NCBI GenBank assembly: GCA_038131165.1
Contig: JAYPOZ010000007.1
Coordinates: 1 to 64,000, forward strand
Length of the DNA stretch: 64,000 nt
Direction: 5' to 3'
Origin: UBA6544 sp038131165
GTDB taxonomy: Bacteria > Pseudomonadota > Alphaproteobacteria > UBA8366
A program made the position numbers and the translations under genes. Under the pieces are notes generated by a model, which was not told the origin of the DNA, did no database searches, and saw only the letters and a list, made by a program, of their open reading frames with translations. This document shows, in pieces, positions 51,090 through 59,345 of the stretch. Each line of letters begins with the position of its first letter. Positions within the stretch are counted from its first letter, which is position 1.

Positions 51090-53033
51090 TTGTCCTATCC
51101 CAACCTGTTCTCGCCACTCCGGGTCGGAACGCGCACGATCCGCAACCGCGTGGCGCTACCGGCGACGCTTACCAATTATGGACGCGCAAACCGGGTGACC
51201 GACCCATGGCGGAACTTCCTGGTCGAGCGGGCGAAAGGCGGTGTCGGCCTCATCGTCTCCGAAATTATCGCCGTCGACCCCGAGGCGCTGGCGCATCAAG
51301 CCATTGTCACCGGCTACGACAATGCCAACGAGGAGGCGTTTAAGGCGACCGCTGGGCAGGTTCACGCCGCGGGGGCGACGCTGGTGGGACAACTCTGGCA
51401 TCCCGGTCGCCAACAGCTCTGGCACCCAACGAAAGCGCCAATGGGAGTCTCCGATCAACCCGATGCGCTGAGCTGGACGGTGCCGCATGTCATGTCCGGG
51501 GACGAAGTGCGGCGCGTTGCCGACGCCTATATCGCCACGGCCGAACGTCTGCACCGCTGCGGTTTCGCCGGAGTCGAACTGCACGGTGCCCATGGTTACC
51601 TGATCGGCCAGTTTCTTTCGCCCTGGTCCAATACGCGCGTGGACGGCTTCGGCGGCGACGTCGATGGCCGTACCCGCTTTGCCCGCGATGTCGCGGCCGG
51701 GATCCGCGCCCGCTGCGGCGCCGACTTCATTGTGGGGCTGAAGATGCCGGGCGACGAAGGTGTCGACGGCGGCATCGATTCGGACGAGGCCGCCCGGATT
51801 ACCACCCGGCTCGCGCGGACCGGCAATTTCGACTATTTCGGCTACGGTCAGGGCAATTTCAGCCTCAGTTTGGAGACCCATGTTCCGGACCTGCATTTCG
51901 AGCCGGGGCATTACATTGATATTCATCGAAAGATGCGGGCAGCCGCAGGCGGGGTGCCGGTCATGGCGCTCGGCCGGATCGGCACGCCGGAGCTTGCCGA
52001 GAAGGTCATCGCCGAGGGCTATGGCGACCTCGTCGGCACGACCCGCGCATTGATCGCCGATCCGGCCTGGCCGGCCAAAGCGGAAGGCGGTCGGGCGGAT
52101 GCCATTCGGCCATCGGTCTTCGACAATTGGTGTTGGGGTGAAGTTCATATGGGCAAACCGCTTCTCGAGCATCACAACCCTTATCTCGGCGAAGCGGGCG
52201 AAGCCTTTGCGGAGGAAAACCTGCCGCCCGCATCTGAGCCAAGGCGCGTGGCCATTGTCGGCAGCGGGCCGGGCGGGCTGGAAGCGGCCTGGGTGGCGGC
52301 GGCACGTGGGCACCAAGTCACGCTCTACGCAGCGTCGAACGAGCTAGGGGGAAAACTACGTCTCGATGCGGCTTTGCCGGGACGGGGTGAGGTCGCCCGG
52401 ATGATCAACTATCAGAGTCGAAAGGCGGCTCAACATCAGGTGGCTTTGCGCCTTGGCGTGCGGGTCGATGCGGCGACGTTGCTGGCTGACGCGCCGGATG
52501 TGGTGGTTCTGGCGACGGGTGCACGGCTTCGCCGACCACCCGTCCTGTCGGCAGATTCGGATCTCGGTGTCGACGCTCAGACGTATGTCACGGCGCCCAC
52601 CAGCGGCAAGACGGCGCTGTTCTACGATATGGACCATGGCCCGTCCGCTTACGGGGTGACTGACCTGCTTGCCGAGCATTTTCGGAAGGTCATTCTGGTG
52701 ACGCCCCGCCCGCAGATCGCCCAAGGCGTGAACTACTGCAGTGCGATCGGCGTGCACCGTCGGCTCCATCAGCGGCGGGTCGAGATCGTGCCCTCGTACG
52801 AACTGGTCTCCTATAAGGCTCGGGAGGTGATCTGCCGCAATATGTTCACGGGTGAGGACCGCGCTTTCAAGGAGGTCGACCAGCTCGTGTATGTGACTCC
52901 GCGTCAGGCCGTGGATGATCTCGCCACTCAACTGGAAGGTAAGATCGAGTTGTACCAAGTGGGCGATTGCCGTTCGCCGCGCAACCTCATGGCGGCTATT
53001 CACGGCGGGCATCGGACCGCATTGGCCCTGTAA
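51090..53033 (+). CDS. Old Yellow Enzyme-type NADH:flavin oxidoreductase / 2,4-dienoyl-CoA reductase-like, FeS motif lost
   Basis: A 647-residue two-part flavoprotein. The N-terminal FMN barrel (1-330) has the active-site pair H165 and H168 (ELHGAHGYL). The C-terminal half (from about 385) is an FAD/NAD(P) module starting VAIVGSGPGGLEAA. In 2,4-dienoyl-CoA reductase and trimethylamine dehydrogenase a four-cysteine [4Fe-4S] motif joins them. Here that stretch (340-365) has only C348, so electron transfer must differ. The start is a TTG at 51090, 2 bp after the previous stop with GGAG 7 bases upstream; no ATG or GTG fits. Confidence 0.87.
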   Translation: MSYPNLFSPLRVGTRTIRNRVALPATLTNYGRANRVTDPWRNFLVERAKGGVGLIVSEIIAVDPEALAHQAIVTGYDNANEEAFKATAGQVHAAGATLVGQLWHPGRQQLWHPTKAPMGVSDQPDALSWTVPHVMSGDEVRRVADAYIATAERLHRCGFAGVELHGAHGYLIGQFLSPWSNTRVDGFGGDVDGRTRFARDVAAGIRARCGADFIVGLKMPGDEGVDGGIDSDEAARITTRLARTGNFDYFGYGQGNFSLSLETHVPDLHFEPGHYIDIHRKMRAAAGGVPVMALGRIGTPELAEKVIAEGYGDLVGTTRALIADPAWPAKAEGGRADAIRPSVFDNWCWGEVHMGKPLLEHHNPYLGEAGEAFAEENLPPASEPRRVAIVGSGPGGLEAAWVAAARGHQVTLYAASNELGGKLRLDAALPGRGEVARMINYQSRKAAQHQVALRLGVRVDAATLLADAPDVVVLATGARLRRPPVLSADSDLGVDAQTYVTAPTSGKTALFYDMDHGPSAYGVTDLLAEHFRKVILVTPRPQIAQGVNYCSAIGVHRRLHQRRVEIVPSYELVSYKAREVICRNMFTGEDRAFKEVDQLVYVTPRQAVDDLATQLEGKIELYQVGDCRSPRNLMAAIHGGHRTALAL

Positions 53034-53099
53034 ATTTCCGCGCTGCGGACGATAATTGATCTAAAGCGCATAACCGCGTCCGGGATGAAGGAGAGAGCG

Positions 53100-54065
53100 A
53101 TGAGCGATTTGCCGAAGAAAGTCGACATTCAGGAGGAGGGCCCGCGCGAGGGCTTCCAGATCGAGAAAGGTCCGATCTCGACCGCGCGCAAGATCGAACT
53201 CATCGACGCGCTCTCGGAAACCGGCCTCAAAAAAATCCAGGTGGCCTCTTTCGTGAATCCCAAGCGGGTGCCCGGCTGGGCGGATGCGGACGAAGTAATC
53301 GAAGGCTTTACGCCGAAAGAAGGGGTCGTCTATCACGCGCTCTGGCTCAACGAGAAGGGCATCGAGCGGGCGATGAAACACAGCGGTAAGCTGACGCATA
53401 TGGGCTCGATCTCGACCACCGCGTCCGAGACCTTCATGAAACACAACACCAATCGCGGCTTCGAGATCAACCGCGAGGTCCAGCGCGGCCAGATCCGCCT
53501 TTATAAGAAGTACGATATTCCGGTCAAACGGGCTTCGATCATGACGGCTTTCGGTTGCAACTTCGAAGGCGCCATTGCGCCGCAATTGATCGTCGACCGC
53601 CTCCGGGAGATTCTGGATATCGCCGACGAGGAGGGCACGCCGATCGAAATCCTCAGCATTGCCGATACCATGGGCTGGGCGGCGCCAAACGGCATCAAGC
53701 AGGTTGTCGGCAAGGTCCGGGAGACTTGGCCCGACAAACGCATTTGTCTGCATCTGCACGATACCCGTGGCATGGGGGTTGCGAATGTCTATGCGGGACT
53801 GGAGATGGGTGTCGATCTATTCGACAGCTCGGTCGCTGGACTCGGCGGCTGTCCGTTCGCGGCATTGCAGGGTGCTGCCGGAAACGTCTGCACGGAAGAC
53901 ATTGTCTTCCTCTGCAACGAGCATGGCATTGAGACCGGGGTCGATCTCGATAGATTGATCGACGTCGCCCGGCTGGCAGAAGATATCGTTGGGCATCCGT
54001 TGCCGGGGTCCATCATGCATGCCGGTAGTCTTACGCAATATAGGGTTCCGCAAGCAGCGGAGTGA
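53100..54065 (+). CDS. hydroxymethylglutaryl-CoA lyase-like enzyme
   Basis: A TIM-barrel HMG-CoA lyase-type enzyme of 321 residues. R16 in GPREGFQ replaces the usual PRDGLQ with Glu for the metal-binding Asp (E17). H218 and H220 in HLHDTRGMG and C251 in SVAGLGGCPFA are kept. HMG-CoA lyase releases acetyl-CoA and acetoacetate; the D-to-E change suggests a related 3-hydroxyacyl-CoA. It completes the AtuA operon, 66 bp after the flavoprotein. AAGGAGAG marks the ATG at 53100. In terpene and leucine breakdown this step ends the pathway. Confidence 0.87.
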   Translation: MSDLPKKVDIQEEGPREGFQIEKGPISTARKIELIDALSETGLKKIQVASFVNPKRVPGWADADEVIEGFTPKEGVVYHALWLNEKGIERAMKHSGKLTHMGSISTTASETFMKHNTNRGFEINREVQRGQIRLYKKYDIPVKRASIMTAFGCNFEGAIAPQLIVDRLREILDIADEEGTPIEILSIADTMGWAAPNGIKQVVGKVRETWPDKRICLHLHDTRGMGVANVYAGLEMGVDLFDSSVAGLGGCPFAALQGAAGNVCTEDIVFLCNEHGIETGVDLDRLIDVARLAEDIVGHPLPGSIMHAGSLTQYRVPQAAE

Positions 54066-54085
54066 AGGAAACCCGTAGGGGAAGG

Positions 54086-54268
54086 CTAGGCTTTTTTTGC
54101 GGCCGCTTTTAGGTCTGCGGCTTCTTTCGCTAGTCTCAAGGCACGTAGCTCGGCGGTGCGTTCGCGTTGCTTCTGTTCTAGTTTTTCTTTTTCCTTGAGA
54201 ACTTGTTGGTATTTCTTCTGGCGCTCCTTGGAGCGTTCCTCGGCGGCTGATCTTCCACCTGTGGCCAT
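54086..54268 (-). CDS. small charged coiled-coil protein (DUF6481-like)
   Basis: A 60-residue, almost wholly helical protein rich in Lys, Glu, Arg and Ala (KERQKKYQQVLKEKEKLEQK). Heptad spacing suggests a coiled coil. Small proteins of this kind occur near cold-shock genes in alphaproteobacteria; the DUF6481 label is tentative. GGAGGAG lies just upstream of the ATG at 54268. It lies 98 bp after the cold-shock gene on the same strand, behind a strong hairpin. Confidence 0.65.
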   Translation of the reverse strand: MATGGRSAAEERSKERQKKYQQVLKEKEKLEQKQRERTAELRALRLAKEAADLKAAAKKA

Positions 54269-54328
54269 ATCGCCGGCTCCTCCTCGATTTATTTGAATGA
54301 CACGCCGTCTTTCGGCACGACACTGCCG

Positions 54329-54354
54329 CCGCCTTCAACCGAAGTTGAAGGCGG
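54329..54354 (-). terminator. UUCG-loop hairpin after cold-shock gene
   Basis: CCGCCTTCAAC pairs perfectly with GTTGAAGGCGG over 11 bp. On the minus strand the loop is TTCG closed by C-G, the extra-stable UUCG tetraloop. It lies 12 bp beyond the csp stop codon. A U-tract is weak, so it may attenuate or stabilise rather than fully terminate before the 60-aa gene. Confidence 0.6.
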
Positions 54355-54365
54355 GGCTGCGTGTT

Positions 54366-54575
54366 TTAGTCGATGATCGAGAGATTCTCGGCCGAAGACT
54401 TGCCGTTCTGCCCGGGCTGAAGCTCGTACGAAACTTTTTGCCCTTCGTTGAGCGAGCTCAGGCCCGCCCGCTCGACGGCGGAAATATGCACGAACGCATC
54501 CTTGGAGCCATCTTCGGGCTCAATGAATCCGTAACCTTTCATGGAATTGAACCACTTCACTGTACCAGTCGCCAT
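54366..54575 (-). CDS. cold shock protein
   Basis: A 69-residue CspA-family RNA-binding protein, a single OB-fold. RNP1 is KGYGFIEP and RNP2 DAFVHIS; TGTVKWFNSMKG is the canonical start. It melts RNA structure in the cytosol during cold shock or stationary phase. The ATG at 54575 begins MATGTVKW; an upstream ATG at 54593 is less likely. The upstream region is relatively AT-rich, fitting a structured 5' leader. Confidence 0.95.
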   Translation of the reverse strand: MATGTVKWFNSMKGYGFIEPEDGSKDAFVHISAVERAGLSSLNEGQKVSYELQPGQNGKSSAENLSIID

Positions 54576-54765
54576 AACTATATCCTCTAACAATTATAAT
54601 GAGTTAGCGCCGCACGCCATTCGGCAACGCTGTCCAATCAACGCCCACATTGTCAGGAGATATCCAGCTAATCGGCGTACTGGTTATTCAAGTAACACCA
54701 AACGAATGCAAAACGTATAGATGATTAGGAGACCTCAATCGACCGGAAGTCAACAGTGGCCCGGC

Positions 54766-55614
54766 TCAGAATGGAATGGCCTGTTCGGGCGAAAACTCGA
54801 ATCCGGTCCGTTTGAGCATCCGCCGTTCGCTCGGCGAAAACGCGTCCCGGCGGTGCATGGTGGAGGTATTGTCCCACATGACAAGGTCGCCAACGCGCCA
54901 TTCGTGAAGGTAGGTGAACTCGGGCCGCTCGGCCCAGTCTTCCAGCTCCGCCAGCAGTTCCGTGCTTTCCTCCGGCGGGAGACCCTCGATACCGATGCTG
55001 TGTGCCGGGCTGAGATAAAGCGACTTGCGTCCGAGAATTGGATGCGTGCGCACCAATGGGTGACGTACAGGCGGTTTCGCCTTCCGCTGTTCTTCCGTCA
55101 GCGCGACATGCTGGGTTTGCTCCGTCACTTCGATCGAAAAGTTTTGCTGTAAACCGGCGATGCGGGATTTCAGGGCATCGGGCAATTTTTCGTATGCACG
55201 CGCGGTATCGCTGAACCATGTCCCGCCGCCTTCCGCCGGTACCTCGATCGCGTAGAGCAGGGTCGAGAAGACCGGTTCGGCGGAATAAGACTGGTCCGAG
55301 TGCCAGGCGAGATCGCCATCCCCCAATTCGCCGAGGTTACGGCCGTCCTCCTTGATGTTGGAGATGTGCATAATGCCGGGCCGTGCCTTGTCGTTGAACT
55401 GTGAGCGGACATGCACGAACAAGGGTCCGAAGCGCTCCGTGAAGGCGAGCAATTCCTCGTCGCCGAGCCGCTGGTCGCGAAAGACGATGACCTTGTTGTC
55501 GAGCCAGAGCTGCTTGATGTCCGCGAACAGCGTATCGGTCAAATCCCTCGCGAGATCGATACCGTTGACTTCCAAGGCAAACTGGGGACCGATAAGTCTT
55601 GTTTCCATCGTCAT
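54766..55614 (-). CDS. TauD/TfdA family dioxygenase (second)
   Basis: A Fe(II)/2-oxoglutarate dioxygenase of 282 residues. H105 and D107 are in AWHSDQSY, H254 in STMHRRDAF, and R264/R265 in SERRMLKR. The 2,4-D dioxygenase (TfdA)-like C-terminus is intact. AAAGGAGT six bases before the ATG at 55614 fixes the start; the frame runs on for 86 unlike codons. It is the last gene of the rpiR-aminotransferase-hyuA-hyuB operon, 43 bp after hyuB, so it may act on the same nitrogen compound (inference). Confidence 0.9.
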   Translation of the reverse strand: MTMETRLIGPQFALEVNGIDLARDLTDTLFADIKQLWLDNKVIVFRDQRLGDEELLAFTERFGPLFVHVRSQFNDKARPGIMHISNIKEDGRNLGELGDGDLAWHSDQSYSAEPVFSTLLYAIEVPAEGGGTWFSDTARAYEKLPDALKSRIAGLQQNFSIEVTEQTQHVALTEEQRKAKPPVRHPLVRTHPILGRKSLYLSPAHSIGIEGLPPEESTELLAELEDWAERPEFTYLHEWRVGDLVMWDNTSTMHRRDAFSPSERRMLKRTGFEFSPEQAIPF

Positions 55615-55657
55615 GGCGGACTCCTTTCGAAGAAATATACCGCTGCCGAAACCGGGT

Positions 55658-57268
55658 TCAATCCGGCTCGCCCCAACCGCCGCCGCCGGCCGTCTCGATC
55701 CAAAGTGCCTCGCCCTTGGCCAGCCGGCCTGCCGGGGTCTTGGAGGAGAGGGGCGTGCGTGAGCCGTCGCTACGCTCGATAGAGAAGGTGGCGGCCCGTC
55801 CCGCTCCACCTCCCGCGGCCCCTTGCGCCGGGTTGTAGGCGCGCTCGTAGAGCAGCGAGAACTCAATGTCATCGGCCAAGGCCCGGATCACCTTGCGGGC
55901 GCCCATACCGCCGTCATACCGTCCGCGTCCGCCCGATTTCTCGACAAACTCGTAGGCCTCGATCCGGATGGGCAGGTTCGCTTCGGCAGCCTCGTTCGGG
56001 AGGTTCATCGTGTTGCCCATATGGACGCGGTGTCCGTCTATGCCGGGGCCTTGGGCCGATGCCCCCATGCCGCCACCCATCGTCTCTACGTGCACGAAAC
56101 GGCGTTTATGTTTGGGGTCGATGCCACCGAGAGCAAAGACGCCCGCGCAGCCATAGCTGCCGCCGAGCGCCCGTTCCGGCATGGCGGGCGCGAGAGCATC
56201 GAGCAGGACGTCGACAATTCGGTTCGAAGTCTCCGTATTGGCGGCCACGACGGGTGCAGGATAGACCGGGTTGACGAGACTGCCGGCTGGGGCGGCGATT
56301 TCCACGACTCTGTAAGCACCCGAATTGGGGGGGACCGAGCCGCCGGCGAGCGCCAGAATCGTATAATAGCAGACAGATGCCGTGACGGCGAAGGGGGCGC
56401 TGACCGGTCCTCTTGCCTGGGCCGCGGTACCGGCAAAATCGAAATGCAACTTCGTGCCAGTTTTGGTGATCGTGACGGAGATGCCGAAATCGCCGTTGCC
56501 CGAATCCTCGGTGAAACCGTCGCCGTCGAGATGGTGGGTCGCCGAATAGGTGCCGTCGGGGAGTTGCTGCAGAACGGCCTCGACCATGCGTTGGCTGTAG
56601 TCTTGCGTCTCGGCAAAAATGCGCCGGACGGCCGCGCCGCCATACCGTGCGATCTGCTCCTCGACCCGCTGGACGCCCCGCGCATTGCACGCGATCTGGG
56701 CGCGGAAGTCGCCGATGCGGTCCTCCGGTATGCGTACATTGGCGAACAACAGCGTCCACACTCCTTCGTCCGGTGCGCCTGCACGAATGATCTTGATCGG
56801 CGGCACTCGCACGCCCTCCTTGATGATTTCGTCGGTCACCGCGGAGGATCCCGCCGCCGCGCCGCCGATATCCGGCCAGTGCACTCGGCTCGCGGAGAAG
56901 CCGACCACGCCTTGCTCGTCGAAGATCGGCGTCAGCAGCGTCATGTCGGGAAGGTGCGAGCCGCCGGAATAAGGATCATTGGACAGCACCGCGTCGCCGG
57001 AGCGCCACGTTTCCAATGGGAAAGCCTTCAAAATGCCCTTGGCCGAAAACGGCATTGCGCCGAGATGCACCGGGATGTCGTTTCCCTGAGCTACTACATC
57101 GCCCATGTGGTCGAGTATCGCGCAGGACAGATCGGCCGATAGGCTGAGCAGCGGCGAGAAGCTCGCCCGCATCATCACCGACTTCATCTCCTCGCAGATT
57201 GCATAGAGGCCACCTCGAACCACCTCGAAGGTGACTGGGTCGTCGCGCAGGATCGAGTTCTCGGTCAT
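55658..57268 (-). CDS. hyuB: hydantoinase B/oxoprolinase family subunit
   Basis: The 536-residue beta-type subunit of ATP-dependent hydantoinase/5-oxoprolinase/acetone-carboxylase-like enzymes. DPVTFEVVRGGLYAICEEM at the N-terminus, LSNDPYSGGSHLPDMTLL, the GNGDFGISV stretch, GGMGASAQGPGIDGH and the C-terminal ETAGGGGWGEPD are typical. With HyuA it hydrolyses a cyclic amide using ATP, or carboxylates a ketone. It overlaps hyuA by 4 bases (ATGA). Confidence 0.92.
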   Translation of the reverse strand: MTENSILRDDPVTFEVVRGGLYAICEEMKSVMMRASFSPLLSLSADLSCAILDHMGDVVAQGNDIPVHLGAMPFSAKGILKAFPLETWRSGDAVLSNDPYSGGSHLPDMTLLTPIFDEQGVVGFSASRVHWPDIGGAAAGSSAVTDEIIKEGVRVPPIKIIRAGAPDEGVWTLLFANVRIPEDRIGDFRAQIACNARGVQRVEEQIARYGGAAVRRIFAETQDYSQRMVEAVLQQLPDGTYSATHHLDGDGFTEDSGNGDFGISVTITKTGTKLHFDFAGTAAQARGPVSAPFAVTASVCYYTILALAGGSVPPNSGAYRVVEIAAPAGSLVNPVYPAPVVAANTETSNRIVDVLLDALAPAMPERALGGSYGCAGVFALGGIDPKHKRRFVHVETMGGGMGASAQGPGIDGHRVHMGNTMNLPNEAAEANLPIRIEAYEFVEKSGGRGRYDGGMGARKVIRALADDIEFSLLYERAYNPAQGAAGGGAGRAATFSIERSDGSRTPLSSKTPAGRLAKGEALWIETAGGGGWGEPD

Positions 57269-59337
57269 TGCGCTGCTCCCTTATCGGATAGGACAAGCAT
57301 GCCGGAGGACCGTACCTCGAGGGATTGGCCGTCCAGCACCCGGATCGTAGCACCGAAATCCTCGACGATGGCGGGGCCGATCAGGTTGTCGCCGGGTTGC
57401 AAGGCATCCCGGCGAACGACCCTGACGTCCGCCAAGCTACCGTCTTCCGAGACAAGCGCCCGTCTGCGCTCCCGCCCCGCCTCCTCGCCGAGGGCGGCGG
57501 CCGGCCAGCCCCCGTCATGTATGGAGTTCCGCGCGACCAGCCGAAGGTTGACGAGTTGCACTGAATGGTCGGGGAGGTCGTAGCCGTATGCCGTCCGGTA
57601 GGCTGCTCGAAATTCGGCATCGATTTGTTCCGCGTCTGGTATGGCCTTCCTCGGCAAGGGCAGAGTGAGTTCGAACAGTTGCCCCTCGAAGCGCGCGTCG
57701 ACTGAGCGTTCGAATTGCCAGTCTCCGGGCTCCCCTTCAGCCGCAATCAGTTCCGCGGCCCGGTTCCTGAGCGCGTCGAATCCGGAGGCGAGTTCGGACA
57801 ATTGCACTTCAGAAAGGCGCCGAAGGTAGGTTTGCACAAGATCGTGCCGTACATCGCCCAGCATGGTGCCGATGGCGCTGAACAGTCCAGGCACGGGGGG
57901 AATGATGACCTGCGGCACGCCGACTTCGCGGGCGATCTCCGCCGCATGGAGCGGCCCGGCACCGCCGAAGGCGACCAAGCTGAAATCCCGTGGATCGAGG
58001 CCGCGGCGCAGAGTGGCGAGGCGCACCATCTCTGCCATATTAGCGGTCGCCAAGCGCAGAATGCCCCAGGCGGCGCGTTCGACCGGCCAACCGAGCGGTT
58101 TCGCGATATGGGCCTCGATCGCGGCCCGGGCGCGGTCCGAATCTATCTCCAGGTCTTCGCTGCCGAAACCATCGGATGCGATGTGACCGGCCACGACATG
58201 AGCGTCTGTGACAGTCGGCCGCTCGCCCCCCCGCCCGTAGCACGCCGGCCCCGGCACGGCGCCGGCGCTCTCAGGCCCAACCTTGATCACACCCGCCGCA
58301 TCGATCCATGCGATCGAGCCGCCGCCGGCGCCGATTTCGATCAGGTCGATCACCGGGCTCTGAATCGGATATCCGCCGAGATCTTGGCCATCCACGAACC
58401 GGTCGGCATAGAATTCGGTGCTGAGCTTCGGCTTTCCGCCGACGACAACCCCGGCTTTCGCCGTGGTCCCGCCCATGTCGAAGGCGATCAGATCGCCAAG
58501 GCCTTCGGCGGCGCCAAGTGCCGCGGTCGCAATGATTCCCGCTGCCGGGCCGGACTCGATCAAATGGACGGGATAGCGCCGGGCGTTCTCGGCGGAGGTG
58601 AGGCCGCCGTTCGACTTCACGATAGACAGGCGCAAAGTGCCGCGCGCGCGCAGGTCCTTGCTCAAGTGATCGACGTAGCGTTGCACCGGCGGACCGATGA
58701 AGGCGTTGACGACCACGGTGCTGGTGCGCTCGAACTCCCGGAACTCGCGACACACGTCGCTCGACAGGGTGACGAACAGGCGCGGAAGGGCCGCCTCAAG
58801 CGCCGCACCCATGGCGCGCTCGTGCGTGTCGTTCGCATAGGCATGCAGGAAGGAGATCGCTACCGCCTCGATATCGGCGCTCCGGATTTCGCCCACCAGT
58901 CGGTCGATTTCGGCCGTGGAGAGCGCGGTCAGGACGGTGCCGTCGGGTGCCATCCGCTCCTTTGCTTCGAACCGCCATTCGCGCGGTGCGAGCGCGGGCG
59001 AGATTTTCGGCGCCAGATCGTAAAGCCGAGGCCGGGCGTGGCGCCGCAGGGCCAGCACGTCGCGAAACCCCTTGGTTGTTATTAGTGCCGTTTTTGCAGC
59101 GTGTTTGGTAATCAACGCATTGGTGCCGACCGTCGTGCCATGAAACACCGCCGATGCGCCGCCACCCGTGCGTGCGAGATACCGGTCGACCCCCAGGATC
59201 GCGCCCTCCGCCGGATCGTCCGGTGTCGACGGAACCTTGAAAGCGGCGACCAGATTTCCATGTTCGCGGTCGAGTGCCAGGACGTCGGTAAAAGTGCCGC
59301 CAACATCGATTCCGAGGGCGATGGGTTTCCCTGCCAT
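57265..59337 (-). CDS. hyuA: hydantoinase/oxoprolinase family subunit A
   Basis: A 690-residue ATP-binding subunit of the actin-like ATPase fold. GIDVGGTFTDVLAL is the phosphate loop, and AFDMGGTTAKAGVV and FGGAGPLHAAEIAREVG continue the pattern. It phosphorylates the cyclic substrate so that HyuB can hydrolyse it, as in N-methylhydantoinase and 5-oxoprolinase. The ATG at 59337 is chosen because it begins the conserved domain; it lies 8 bp after the aminotransferase. The frame reads on 40 codons upstream within that gene. Confidence 0.92.
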   Translation of the reverse strand: MAGKPIALGIDVGGTFTDVLALDREHGNLVAAFKVPSTPDDPAEGAILGVDRYLARTGGGASAVFHGTTVGTNALITKHAAKTALITTKGFRDVLALRRHARPRLYDLAPKISPALAPREWRFEAKERMAPDGTVLTALSTAEIDRLVGEIRSADIEAVAISFLHAYANDTHERAMGAALEAALPRLFVTLSSDVCREFREFERTSTVVVNAFIGPPVQRYVDHLSKDLRARGTLRLSIVKSNGGLTSAENARRYPVHLIESGPAAGIIATAALGAAEGLGDLIAFDMGGTTAKAGVVVGGKPKLSTEFYADRFVDGQDLGGYPIQSPVIDLIEIGAGGGSIAWIDAAGVIKVGPESAGAVPGPACYGRGGERPTVTDAHVVAGHIASDGFGSEDLEIDSDRARAAIEAHIAKPLGWPVERAAWGILRLATANMAEMVRLATLRRGLDPRDFSLVAFGGAGPLHAAEIAREVGVPQVIIPPVPGLFSAIGTMLGDVRHDLVQTYLRRLSEVQLSELASGFDALRNRAAELIAAEGEPGDWQFERSVDARFEGQLFELTLPLPRKAIPDAEQIDAEFRAAYRTAYGYDLPDHSVQLVNLRLVARNSIHDGGWPAAALGEEAGRERRRALVSEDGSLADVRVVRRDALQPGDNLIGPAIVEDFGATIRVLDGQSLEVRSSGMLVLSDKGAAQ

Positions 59338-59345
59338 TTTCGAGC

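Noticed and set aside
53055..53064. FNR half-site TTGAT before the HMG-CoA-lyase-like gene
   Set aside because: There is no matching second half at the right spacing.
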